Assembly (NCBI RefSeq): GCF_018219815.1 | Contig: NZ_JADMKU010000001.1 | Span: 186,001-250,000, forward strand | Direction of reading: 5' to 3' | Origin: Thalassovita aquimarina | GTDB taxonomy: Bacteria; Pseudomonadota; Alphaproteobacteria; Rhodobacterales; Rhodobacteraceae | Length of the DNA: 64,000 nt | Part shown: positions 44,733-53,471 of the stretch, piece after piece | How the letters are laid out: each line of letters begins with the position of its first letter | Position numbering within the stretch: the stretch's first letter is position 1 | Program-made: the position numbers and the translations under genes | The notes under the pieces: generated by a model | Told to the model about the DNA's origin: nothing | The model's database searches: none | Seen by the model: only the letters and a program-made list of their open reading frames with translations

Positions 44733-47078
44733 ATGCGATGGGTCTGGGCGCTGTGGCTGGCGATCGGGCTGGCCTTGTCCGCCGCCGCCGTCACGGCGCA
44801 GCAGGCGACGCCTGCGGTATCTGCCGAAGCGTTGGATTTCGACGCCTGGGAAAGTACCGCGCAGCGCGCCGAAGCGGCTGTTGAGGCCGGCAAGGCCTCG
44901 AACAAGGCGCTGGAAGGGCTTCGCGCCGAAATCGTGACTTGGCGCGAACGGTTCTTGGAAGCGCAGGATACCCACGGGCGCCGTATCGCCACCGTACAAA
45001 GCCAGCTGGACGTGTTGGGGCCGCCCCCAGAAGAGGGGAACGAAAGCGCCGAGATCGCCGCGCGGCGGGCCGATCTGGACGCCGAGCTGGCGCGGTTGCA
45101 GGCCCCGGTCTTGGCCGCGGCCGAGGCCTATTCCCGCGCCAACGGCGTGGTTAGCGAAATCGACGAAATCATCCGAAGCCGCCAGGCCGAGGCGCTGGTG
45201 TCGCTGGGACCGTCGCCGCTCAATCCGCTGCTTTGGAACAAGGCTCTGGCGGACACGCTTGATGGGCTGATGCTGATGGGAGCCGAGCTTCGCAGCAATT
45301 GGGACAACGAACTGCGCCGGTTCCAATTCCGCCAGCAGTTGTTGCTGATCGTGCCGTTGACGCTGATCGGGCTGGTGCTGTTGCTGCGCGGGCGGAACTG
45401 GACCGCGCGCGGCCTGCGGCACCTGCAAAGCCGCGACCTGCCGAAAACGGACGTCTGGGGGTTCATTGTGTCGCTTGGCCAAGTGGCGCTGCCGCTGGCC
45501 GGGCTGAGCCTGCTGGTGATGGCGGCGCTGCAGACCGGCTTTGCCGGGCTCAGGATGGAACGCGTGCTGGGCGCGGTGCCGTTCTTTGGCGCGGTGCTGC
45601 TGATCGTGTGGTGGATGAGCGACCGCTTGTTCCCTAACCTGCCGCAACAGAGCGCCCCGCTTGAGGTGGACGAGGAGCTCAAACCGGCCGCAAGACGCCA
45701 TTGCATGCTGCTAACGCTGTTCCTGGCTCTGGCGCTGGTGGTCCGGTTGTTCGAGGATGTTTCCGGCCTCAGCGAAGAAACTGCGGCGGTGCTGGCCTTT
45801 CCGGTTACCGTGCTGACAGGTCTCGAGTTGCTGCGGATAGCGCAATTCCTGCTTCGGCGTCTTGCGCCGACGCCGGCCGAAGGAAGCGAAGCTGGACGTT
45901 ATCGCGTGCGGGCGGTGCGGATGCTGGCACAGGCCGCCCGCGTGATCGCCGTGGTCGGGCCGGTTCTGGCCGCGATCGGGTATCGCGGCGCTGCCGAGGG
46001 ATTGCTTTACCCCACCGTGATGACCATCGGGGTGCTGGCATTGGTGTTGGTGCTGCAGCATTTCGTCGAGGACCTTTACGCGCTTCTCAGCCGCAGCGAA
46101 GGCGAACGCGGCGAAGCTCTGGTGCCGGTGCTGATCGGGTTCCTTTTGGTGATCGCGGCGCTGCCGGTGCTGGCGCTGGTCTGGGGCGCGCGGGTGGCCA
46201 ACCTGACCGAACTCTGGAGCCAGTTCCTCGAAGGGGTGCAATTGGGCGGCACGCGGATTTCGCCCGCTGATTTCCTGACCTTCGCGCTGATTTTCGTCAT
46301 CGGTTACCTGATGACCCGGATCCTGCAGGGGGCGCTGCGGTCCACCGTACTGCCCAAGACCCGGATCGATCCGGGCGGGCAGAATGCGATCGTGGCGGGG
46401 ACCGGTTATGTCGGCGTGACCATCGCAGCGCTGATCGCGATCACCACCGCGGGGATCGACCTGAGTTCTATCGCCATCGTTGCCGGTGCGCTGTCGGTCG
46501 GTATCGGTTTCGGATTGCAGAACATCGTGTCGAATTTCGTTTCCGGCATCATCCTGCTGATCGAACGGCCGGTTTCCGAAGGCGACTGGATCGAGGTTGG
46601 CGGCCAGATGGGCTATGTTCGTGACATCTCGGTCCGCTCGACCCGGATCGAAACCTTCGACCGCACCGACGTGATCATCCCCAATTCCGATCTGGTCAGC
46701 GGCACGGTGACCAATTACACCCGCGGCAACACGGTGGGCCGGATCATCGTCCCGGTAGGCGTGGCCTATGGCACCGACACCAAGCGGACCGAGGCGATCC
46801 TGCGCGAAGTGGCCGAGGCGCATCCGATGATCTTGGCCAATCCCGAACCGTCGGTCCTGTTCAAGGGCTTTGGTGCGGATTCGCTCGATTTCGAAATACG
46901 CGCGATTCTGCGCGACGTGAACTGGAGCCTGTCGGTCAAATCCGACCTGAACCACGAAATCGCCCGCCGCTTCACCGAGGAAGGGATCGAGATTCCCTTC
47001 GCGCAGCGTGATGTCTGGCTGCGCAATCCCGAGGCGCTGCGCGCGCGCCCCGAAGACGAAGACAAAGGAGATACCTGA
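44733..47078 (+). CDS. DUF3772 / MscS-family mechanosensitive channel
   Basis: 781 residues. Signal peptide (MRWVWALWLAIGLALSAAAV), a periplasmic coiled-coil-rich DUF3772 part (about 30-180), around eleven membrane spans, then the MscS core with pore helix and VSNFVSGIILLIERPVSEGDW, EVGGQMGYVRDISVRSTRIE and NSDLVSGTVTNYT. Opens on membrane tension to release solutes. The ATG at 44733 has GGTGGGGGG just upstream; ATG 44712 is the longer alternative. Overlaps the alaX start by one base. Confidence 0.9.
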   Translation: MRWVWALWLAIGLALSAAAVTAQQATPAVSAEALDFDAWESTAQRAEAAVEAGKASNKALEGLRAEIVTWRERFLEAQDTHGRRIATVQSQLDVLGPPPEEGNESAEIAARRADLDAELARLQAPVLAAAEAYSRANGVVSEIDEIIRSRQAEALVSLGPSPLNPLLWNKALADTLDGLMLMGAELRSNWDNELRRFQFRQQLLLIVPLTLIGLVLLLRGRNWTARGLRHLQSRDLPKTDVWGFIVSLGQVALPLAGLSLLVMAALQTGFAGLRMERVLGAVPFFGAVLLIVWWMSDRLFPNLPQQSAPLEVDEELKPAARRHCMLLTLFLALALVVRLFEDVSGLSEETAAVLAFPVTVLTGLELLRIAQFLLRRLAPTPAEGSEAGRYRVRAVRMLAQAARVIAVVGPVLAAIGYRGAAEGLLYPTVMTIGVLALVLVLQHFVEDLYALLSRSEGERGEALVPVLIGFLLVIAALPVLALVWGARVANLTELWSQFLEGVQLGGTRISPADFLTFALIFVIGYLMTRILQGALRSTVLPKTRIDPGGQNAIVAGTGYVGVTIAALIAITTAGIDLSSIAIVAGALSVGIGFGLQNIVSNFVSGIILLIERPVSEGDWIEVGGQMGYVRDISVRSTRIETFDRTDVIIPNSDLVSGTVTNYTRGNTVGRIIVPVGVAYGTDTKRTEAILREVAEAHPMILANPEPSVLFKGFGADSLDFEIRAILRDVNWSLSVKSDLNHEIARRFTEEGIEIPFAQRDVWLRNPEALRARPEDEDKGDT

Positions 47079-47797
47079 TGACCCGCCCGTTGTTCCGCGA
47101 AGATGCCTACATGCGTTCGGCCAAGGGGGTGGTGACCGGCCATACACCGGAAGGCGGTATCGTTTTGGACCAGTCGATCTTCTATGCAAAGGGGGGTGGC
47201 CAACCGGGGGACAGCGGCAAGATCAGCTGGCCGGGGGGCGAAATGACCATCGCCACGACGGTGAAGGGCGACGGCGACGACATCGTTCTGGTGCCGGCCG
47301 AACCGGGGGCGATGCCCGCGCCGGGCACGGAGGTCGAACAGCAGCTCGACTGGGACCGCCGCCATCGTCATATGCGGGTTCATACCGCGCTGCATCTGCT
47401 GTCCGTGGTGCTGCCTTTCCCGGTGTCGGGCGGCAGCATCGGCGCCGAAAAAGGGCGGCTTGATTTCGACATGCCGGAAGCGCCGGAAGACCGCGATTTG
47501 ATCGCGGCGGCGTTGAACGAGATGGTCGATCGCGATCTGCCGGTGACCGAGGATTGGATCAGCGATGAGGAGCTGCAGGCGAATCCGGGCCTGGTCAAGA
47601 CCATGTCGGTGATGCCGCCGATGGGGCAGGGCAAGGTCCGGCTGGTGCGGATCGGGCAGGGGGCGGATCAGGTCGATCTGCAGCCCTGCGGCGGCACCCA
47701 TGTGGCGCGCACCGGTGAAATCGGCCGCTTGGTCCTCGGCAAGATCGAAAAGAAGGGCAAGCAGAACCGCCGGGTGTCGATCCTGCTCGACGATTGA
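47078..47797 (+). CDS. alaX: Alanyl-tRNA editing protein AlaX
   Basis: 239 residues. Free-standing homologue of the AlaRS editing domain that removes Ser or Gly from tRNA-Ala. The zinc-site motifs are HTALH (about 108-112) and CGGTH (about 206-210); GGGQPGDSG near residue 40 marks the AlaX-M type. Shares the TGATG stop-start with the channel gene. Confidence 0.93.
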   Translation: MTRPLFREDAYMRSAKGVVTGHTPEGGIVLDQSIFYAKGGGQPGDSGKISWPGGEMTIATTVKGDGDDIVLVPAEPGAMPAPGTEVEQQLDWDRRHRHMRVHTALHLLSVVLPFPVSGGSIGAEKGRLDFDMPEAPEDRDLIAAALNEMVDRDLPVTEDWISDEELQANPGLVKTMSVMPPMGQGKVRLVRIGQGADQVDLQPCGGTHVARTGEIGRLVLGKIEKKGKQNRRVSILLDD

Positions 47798-47820
47798 GCA
47801 GGGCCGAGCCCTCTGGGTGA

Positions 47821-48969
47821 TCAGGCGTCGTCGTCCGAAGACGCCTGTGCGGGCCGCATCGCGCCTTCTTCCGGCAGGCCCTGGCGCGACAGCAGGATCG
47901 CGATCGGGCGCAATTCGGGCACCTGGCTGCAGATGATCAGCATCGCCACCATGATCGGCACCGACAGGAACATGCCCGGCACGCCCCAGACCGCGCCCCA
48001 GAAGGCCAGATTGATGATGATGCCGAAGGAACTCAGCCGCAGCGCGCGGCCCATCAGCATTGGATCGATGATACTGCCGTTGACGAACTGGATCGCGCCG
48101 ACGGCGATGAAAATCGCCGCTGTCGGCGCCGGTTGACCGATCTGCACATAGGCGACCAGCGCAACCAGGACCGTGGCCACGATCGACCCGATATTGGGGA
48201 TGTAGTTCAGCACAAAGGTCAGGATGCCGAGCGCCGCGGCCAGTTCAAGATTGAACACCTGCGCCACCAAATAGACCATGCCGCCGGTCACCGCGCTGAC
48301 CAGCGTCTTGACCAGAAGGTAGTAGTTCACGCGGTGAATGATCGTGCTCATCACCTGGCTGACGCGTTCGGCCTGATCCTCGTCGCCGAAGAAGTTCACC
48401 AGCTTGGTGGAAAACCAGATTCGTTCGGCGAACAGGAAACCGACGAAGAGAATGATCAGAACCGTGGCCGACATCAGGTTGCCGGCCTGGCTGGCGCCGC
48501 TGCGCAGGTAGGACGACACGTCGATCGAACCAACCGAATTGAACACCGCCTGCTCGACGTCCTCACCAAGCCAGGCGAACATCGCCGCCACCGCTTTCGG
48601 CGCGCTTTCGGCATAGGATAGCGTGGTGGTCAGAACCGTGTTGATCTGGCTGAGGATGATCGAGGTCGTGGTCAGCAGAGCGGCCGAAATCAACACCAGC
48701 GCGGTCAGCGATGCGACCAGGTTGGGCACGCGGATCGGCCCGATTTTCTGTCGGGCGATGAAATTGATTGCGTCGCTGGTCAGTGAAAAAAGCACGATGG
48801 CGGTGGCCAGCGAAATCAGCAGGAAGCGCGCCTGCACCAGAAGGAACAGCACCACTGCGAAGGCTATGATCACCAGCGCCCCGGTCTGCACCCGGTCAAG
48901 CTGCGTTCGGCTCTGGACCGGAACCCGCGTTTGGCGCGGGCGCGTGGTTCGGCGGCGTGTTGGTGTCAT
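47821..48969 (-). CDS. AI-2E (PerM/YdiK) family transporter
   Basis: 382 residues from the ATG at 48969, which has CGAGGT at good distance; ATG 49002 is possible but has no binding site, and the same open frame continues far upstream through the tRNA-Ser gene, which cannot be coding. About eight membrane spans; conserved GILTFVLNYIPNIGSIVATV, FVNGSIIDPMLMGRALRLS and PVWGAVWGVPGMFLSVPI-like end. Family members export small molecules such as AI-2 or act in ion antiport. The N and C termini are basic and acidic tails. Confidence 0.88.
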   Translation of the reverse strand: MTPTRRRTTRPRQTRVPVQSRTQLDRVQTGALVIIAFAVVLFLLVQARFLLISLATAIVLFSLTSDAINFIARQKIGPIRVPNLVASLTALVLISAALLTTTSIILSQINTVLTTTLSYAESAPKAVAAMFAWLGEDVEQAVFNSVGSIDVSSYLRSGASQAGNLMSATVLIILFVGFLFAERIWFSTKLVNFFGDEDQAERVSQVMSTIIHRVNYYLLVKTLVSAVTGGMVYLVAQVFNLELAAALGILTFVLNYIPNIGSIVATVLVALVAYVQIGQPAPTAAIFIAVGAIQFVNGSIIDPMLMGRALRLSSFGIIINLAFWGAVWGVPGMFLSVPIMVAMLIICSQVPELRPIAILLSRQGLPEEGAMRPAQASSDDDA

Positions 48970-49101
48970 TTCAGCGGACCTCGGTGACGGGCTTTCTGTC
49001 ATGGTTGAATATGTGTCATGAAGAAACCGGATACAACGGTTAGAAAGCGGGTACTTACGGGCTTGCAATCCCCCCGTTTGTGACGGTATAGCAGCGCCTA
49101 C

Positions 49102-49191
49102 GGAGAGGTGGCCGAGTGGTCGAAGGCGCACGCCTGGAAAGTGTGTAGGCGGGAAACCGTCTCCAGGGTTCGAATCCCTGTCTCTCCGCCA
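49102..49191 (+). tRNA. tRNA-Ser (GGA)
   Basis: 90-base class II tRNA: acceptor GGAGAGG pairing with TCTCTCC (one wobble), anticodon loop CTGGAAA with anticodon GGA at 49136-49138, long variable arm, T-arm GGGTTCGAATCCC, discriminator G and encoded CCA. Reads UCC and UCU. It borders the accessory region to its right. Confidence 0.97.
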
Positions 49192-49977
49192 CTTGCCCTC
49201 GCCAAAGTGTTCGATAGGCTTCAGCAAAGCCGGATTCCTTCCATTGCTTTGAGGGGTATGCGAGTGGAGCTGAGCGCTGGCGCCGGCTCCGGTAGGCTCG
49301 GAAGCGTTCTCTCCGTGCCGATATCCTCCAGGCCTGATGACTGCGCGAATATGGTGAACTGAACTTAAGTCGATGAGTTGAAAGGCATTTCTGGGGTAAC
49401 AGCCAGAGCGATTCGATCCCGGTGGCGTCCGTCGGAAAGGAACGTGAAGCGAACGTTCGCCAAATGCTTGAAAACCTTTGTGTTGCCAATCCGGTGTTGG
49501 GTTGGTCCGCCGGCAGAAAACCCGGCTTGTCGGGACTTTCGGTCGCTGAAACTCCGCGTTCACCAAGTTCGAGGATGGCAGCCCCAGTAACCAACCGGGC
49601 AGCGCACCGTTCGGCGGCAGCTTTGACTTGTTCCGGCTTTTGCAATTCGTATTCTCGGATGGTCGCTACGCGCCATCCTTCTTGCAGAAGCGTCCCCCGA
49701 CAGGCCCGCCGGCGCATGTAATATCCATGAAAAAGCGAACGTCGGAGCGGAAAACGTCGCGATCCGGAACCGGAGCGGCGGATTGTCTTTCATGCCGTCG
49801 TCACTCGCGTCCTCCAGTTCTTCCCAAGCTGATCAGGATCAAGGTATTGCTCCGAGTAATCGGCAAGTTGTCTCAATAGAAAACGCTCCATTGGACGATT
49901 CCAATTCTAAAGGCGACGTAGCAACCGATGCTTGTCGCGGCGCATGTCCATGGAGTGATCGAGCGAATGAGTGAGAC
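49192..49977. other. Non-coding or decayed stretch 3' of tRNA-Ser
   Basis: 786 bases with no intact gene. Apart from the endonuclease-like remnant listed separately, open frames are short and overlapping on both strands. The stretch is where a genomic island would insert, but I found no integrase and no convincing second copy of the tRNA 3' end downstream. Confidence 0.45.
49540..49720 (-). pseudogene. Possible remnant of a Vsr/DUF559-like endonuclease
   Basis: A minus-strand segment reads GTLLQEGWRVATIREYELQK followed by a helix-like stretch. It recalls the C-terminal strand of Vsr/DUF559 endonucleases, where xxGWRVxxxWEcEL is typical. The N-terminal catalytic part is not recognisable upstream and the downstream frame runs on without a domain. 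A decayed fragment is the best reading; chance resemblance is possible. Confidence 0.3.
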
Positions 49978-50823
49978 ATGCGTATGGGGTTGATCCTTCT
50001 GCTGGTTGTCGTCGTCGCCATCGTTGCGGGCCTCTGTGGCTGGCGGCAATTCGACCGGCGCGCGGACCGTGCCGAGATAGAACGGCTGATTGCTTCGCAA
50101 GCGTCCGAACCGGCTGGGTTCACGGCTGACATGATCGCCGACCTGCCGGAACCCGCGCGTCGTTTCTTCACCTTCGCGATCGCCGAAGGCACACCGCTTT
50201 ACACCGTCGCCCGGCTCGAGATGGAGGGGCTTTTCGGCATGGGAGACAAGGCAAACCCCAACTATCTGCCGATGCGGGCGACACAGGTGCTGGCGGCGCC
50301 CGAGGGCTTCATCTGGGCGATGTCGGGCGGGTCGGGCGCGATGCGCATGTCGGGTTCCGACAGCGGAACCTGGACGCGCTTCTGGCTCTTCGGCCTGGTC
50401 CCCGTCGCGCGTTTCGGCGGCAATCCTGACCACACCCGTTCGGCTTTCGGGCGCTACGCGTCCGAGGCGGTTTTCTGGACGCCGGCGGCCATTCTACCCG
50501 GGCCGAACGTCACGTGGGAGCCTGTCTCGGAGAACGTCGCACGCATGACGATGCGGCATGGCGATCTGGAGCAGACCGTCGACGTGACCGTCGCCGAGGA
50601 CGGTCGCCCGCTTCATGTCTCGTTCCTGCGCTGGAGTGACGCCAATCCCGAGAAGATGCACCGGCTGCAGCCCTTTGGCGGCTATCTTTCCGAGTTCCGC
50701 GACTTTTCCGGCTTTCGCATCCCGACCCATGTTGAGGCGGGAAACATGTTCGGGACAGAAGACTATTTCCCGTTTTTCATCGCCGATGTGACGGAAGTCA
50801 GCTTTCCTCAGCCGGTTCCATGA
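49978..50823 (+). CDS. DUF6544 family protein, membrane-anchored
   Basis: 281 residues. One N-terminal membrane helix (MGLILLLVVVVAIVAGLCGW), then LPEPARRFFTFAIAEGTPLY, YLPMRATQVLAAPEGFIWAM and a C-terminal FSGFRIPTHVEAGNMFGTE, which match the DUF6544/DUF6920 pattern. The fold looks beta-rich and would face the periplasm. Function unknown. Its stop overlaps the start of the M23 peptidase gene by four bases, so the two proteins probably act together. Confidence 0.8.
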   Translation: MRMGLILLLVVVVAIVAGLCGWRQFDRRADRAEIERLIASQASEPAGFTADMIADLPEPARRFFTFAIAEGTPLYTVARLEMEGLFGMGDKANPNYLPMRATQVLAAPEGFIWAMSGGSGAMRMSGSDSGTWTRFWLFGLVPVARFGGNPDHTRSAFGRYASEAVFWTPAAILPGPNVTWEPVSENVARMTMRHGDLEQTVDVTVAEDGRPLHVSFLRWSDANPEKMHRLQPFGGYLSEFRDFSGFRIPTHVEAGNMFGTEDYFPFFIADVTEVSFPQPVP

Positions 50824-51785
50824 TCGCCGTCGTCCTGCTGTTTCAGGTTGCGATCCCGCTCGCGATCCTCGCCTGGCTCTGGCTGTACCCTGCGAACAGC
50901 ATGGCCGGCCTGGCGATTCAGGCCGCAGGGACGGGCGCGTTTCTTTTTGCGCTCGCCCGCGTGGCGCAATGGGCGTTGCCGGTCTGGTGGCTGCCATGGG
51001 TCTACGGGGCGGTCTGGCTGGCGGGCGTTGTGTTCACGCTGACGATCCGGCCGGGCTTTGGCGGATTTGCGCCGTGGCCCTCGGGTGGTTGGGCATGGGC
51101 GTCGGCCGCGATATCGGCCGTTCTGCTCGGCCTCGGCGGCTGGTTTGGCGCTCAGGCCCTCGCAGGACGCACGCCGCCGCCTGTTCCGGTCGTCGAGATC
51201 GCGAACCCGTTCGGAGCGGGGCACTTCCTGGTCGCCAGCGGCGGCTCCCACCAGTTGGTCAACGCCCATATGCGGACCCTCGACGAAAGCGTCGAACGGT
51301 TCCGCCCGTGGCGCGGGCAATCCTACGCCGTTGATTTCTTTGGCCTAGGGCCGTGGGGATTCCGGGCGCGGGGGTGGCGACCGGCGGCCACCGCGGCCTA
51401 CGCGATCTTCGGCGCGCCGCTCGTGGCGCCCTGCGCCGGGACGGTCGTCGCGGCCGAGAACGACAGGCCCGACTTCGAGGTTCCACGGGAAGACCCGGTG
51501 AACCGCCTTGGCAACCACGTGATCCTGCGTTGCGGCGACGCCGAGATCGTGCTCGCCCACATGCGCCAGGGCAGCGTGAAGGTGCGGCCGGGCGATAAGG
51601 TTGCCAATGGTGATCCCCTCGGTGAAGTCGGAAATTCCGGCGCGTCGACGGAGCCTCATCTGCACATCCACGCGCAACGCCCCGCCGCCGAGGGCGCACC
51701 GCCTATCTCGGGCGATCCGCTGGCCTTGGCGATAGACGGGCGCTTCCTGGTGCGGGGTGACCACCTTTGGGGTCGGGCGGAATGA
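50820..51785 (+). CDS. M23-family (LytM) metallopeptidase with membrane domain
   Basis: 321 residues. Four membrane helices in the first 130 residues, then an M23 domain: PLVAPCAGTVVAAEND, GNHVILRCGDAEIVLAHM and the zinc motif STEPHLHIHAQ. The first zinc ligand His in the usual HxxxD position appears as SYAVDFFGLG, so the site may be incomplete; cell-wall endopeptidase activity or a degenerate regulator are both possible. No signal peptide apart from the membrane part. Confidence 0.85.
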   Translation: MIAVVLLFQVAIPLAILAWLWLYPANSMAGLAIQAAGTGAFLFALARVAQWALPVWWLPWVYGAVWLAGVVFTLTIRPGFGGFAPWPSGGWAWASAAISAVLLGLGGWFGAQALAGRTPPPVPVVEIANPFGAGHFLVASGGSHQLVNAHMRTLDESVERFRPWRGQSYAVDFFGLGPWGFRARGWRPAATAAYAIFGAPLVAPCAGTVVAAENDRPDFEVPREDPVNRLGNHVILRCGDAEIVLAHMRQGSVKVRPGDKVANGDPLGEVGNSGASTEPHLHIHAQRPAAEGAPPISGDPLALAIDGRFLVRGDHLWGRAE

Positions 51786-52283
51786 CGCGCGCGGCCTATT
51801 GGCCGTTCCGTTTTCTCGCCGCGATGCTCCCTTGCACATGGGCCTTCAGGCTCGCTCTCGCCCTCTCCTGTTTTGAGGCTTGGCGCGATCCCCGGCGGTG
51901 GCCCGTTTACCTAGATGGAAGAGATCGGCTGGCGCGGCGATGGTCTCGGTGTCTCCGAACCCGACGAAGGCGGTGAACGCCAGAGCCGAGGCCGCCGCGA
52001 TCCCGGTCCAATGCGCCGCTGTCAGCGGCGGGATCGTTTCTGCCGGGGAAAGCCCGGAGGGGCCCGCGATGAACGTGGCCATTCGGACAAGCTCCGAAAT
52101 CCGGGCTCGCGGAAAGAATTCGGCGTTGCCGATCCGCTTCCTCTTGGTAGCCATCCATCCGCGGCCAGAGATTGTAGCCAACGGCACCAAGTGCGGCAAC
52201 TGAAAGATCCGAATCTATGAACGTTCAGCGTGTCGCAAGCCCCGTCGTATTGCTCCCCTGCGGTGGATTGCGTTGGTTTTTGG
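51786..52283. other. Stretch with decayed sequence, possible permease fragment
   Basis: About 500 bases between convergent genes. A minus-strand frame (51846-52199) includes HWTGIAAASALAFTAFVGFG followed by DTETIA, which resembles one helix and loop of APC-type amino-acid permeases, but the rest does not continue the family. Treated as a remnant at most; nothing else is recognisable. Confidence 0.25.
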
Positions 52284-53471
52284 TCATCTGGTCTCGAGCC
52301 CACGCAAAAATCCGACGGCGAGGTCGGCAAGCGCAGCTTCCAGTGCAGGCACCAGATCGGTGCTGTCGTCCACGATCCCGACATCGGTATTGATCTGAAA
52401 GGCCACCATGACGCCGGGATCGGCATAGTGGCGCAGGCTCGAGACATAGCCCGGGATCCAGCCGCCGTGGCCGTAGACGGGCCCGCGCGGCGTGTCGGCG
52501 TTGATCGCCACCCCCGTGCCGTAGAGGATGCCCGGGGCATCGGGCGCCACCGGGACCGCGTCGAGCAGGCGGTCGAGATAGGGTGCCTCCATCGCGTTTC
52601 CGGTGAAAAGCGCCTGGCCCCAAGCCGCGAGATCGCGCGAGGTCGAGGCGAACCCGCCTCCGGTCCACTCCATTGCCGGGTCCCAGACGAGCGCACCGCT
52701 ATCGTCCATCGTCCGGGGCGGCATTCCGAAGGGATTGTCCGGCACGGTGTAGCCGACGGCAAGGCCAGAAATTGTTCGATCATTCGACGGCAGCGTGTCA
52801 GTCAGGCCGAGCGGAACAAGGAAACGCTCGGTGACGGCGCCATAGTAGGTCTCGCCGAGGGCCTCTTCGAGCGCCAACCCAAGCAGCAGAAATCCGGTAT
52901 CGGTATAGGCCCAGCCATCCCCCGGCGCGAAGAGCGGTTCGGAATCAAGCACGAAGGCGATCGCGCCCTCCGGTGTCAATGCATCACTGGCGGAAGCTAG
53001 GCGCCGGGCCAACTCCGCGCCGAACGCCCCCATGTGCACATGATCCGGCAGGCCGGACGTGTGGTGCAGCAGATTGCCGACGGTGATCGTCGCGGCATTG
53101 GGAAGCCGGCCGAACCACACCCGGTCTCCAAGATGGTCTGCCAGCAGATCGTCCTCTTCCAGGATTCCCTCGGACGCAATCGAGAGCACGGTCGCGGCGA
53201 CGAAGGTCTTTCCGATACTCGCGGCCAGCATGCGCGTGTCCGGTGCCATCGGGATGCCCGCCTCGACATCCGCAAGGCCCGTGGCAGCGGTAACGATCTC
53301 GCCGTCCGGCAGCGCGATGGCCGTGGTCGCGCCGGGAAAACCGTATTGCGCTCGGAAATCCTCGAGCAGATCCCGCAGCGCGGCCGTTTCCGCTTGAGCC
53401 GCTACACTCGTCATGGAAGCGGAAAGAACCATGGCTCCGATAATGACGGCTTGAGCCAGGCGGCGGATCAT
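52284..53471 (-). CDS. Serine hydrolase of the beta-lactamase / PBP4* type
   Basis: 395 residues. Sec signal peptide (about 1-25, AVIIGAMVLSASMTSVAAQA). SxxK motif S85-IG-K88 in AASIGKTFV; the second motif reads YTDTG (Tyr general base, Asp in place of Asn), and the third is HGG in VYGHGGWIPG, in place of KTG. This is the class C/D-Ala-D-Ala peptidase and esterase family (EstB, LACTB); physiological substrate unknown. The start overlaps the CPBP protease stop (ATGA), so it is the second gene of that transcript. The reading frame stays open far upstream but the signal peptide fixes the start. Confidence 0.88.
   Translation of the reverse strand: MIRRLAQAVIIGAMVLSASMTSVAAQAETAALRDLLEDFRAQYGFPGATTAIALPDGEIVTAATGLADVEAGIPMAPDTRMLAASIGKTFVAATVLSIASEGILEEDDLLADHLGDRVWFGRLPNAATITVGNLLHHTSGLPDHVHMGAFGAELARRLASASDALTPEGAIAFVLDSEPLFAPGDGWAYTDTGFLLLGLALEEALGETYYGAVTERFLVPLGLTDTLPSNDRTISGLAVGYTVPDNPFGMPPRTMDDSGALVWDPAMEWTGGGFASTSRDLAAWGQALFTGNAMEAPYLDRLLDAVPVAPDAPGILYGTGVAINADTPRGPVYGHGGWIPGYVSSLRHYADPGVMVAFQINTDVGIVDDSTDLVPALEAALADLAVGFLRGLETR

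Noticed and set aside
43638-45701. 687-codon minus-strand frame opposite cysK and the channel gene
   Set aside because: Gln/His/Arg-rich mirror of well-conserved plus-strand genes.
48970-49566. Upstream extension of the AI-2E transporter frame
   Set aside because: It would run through the tRNA-Ser gene; the Shine-Dalgarno supports the start at 48969.
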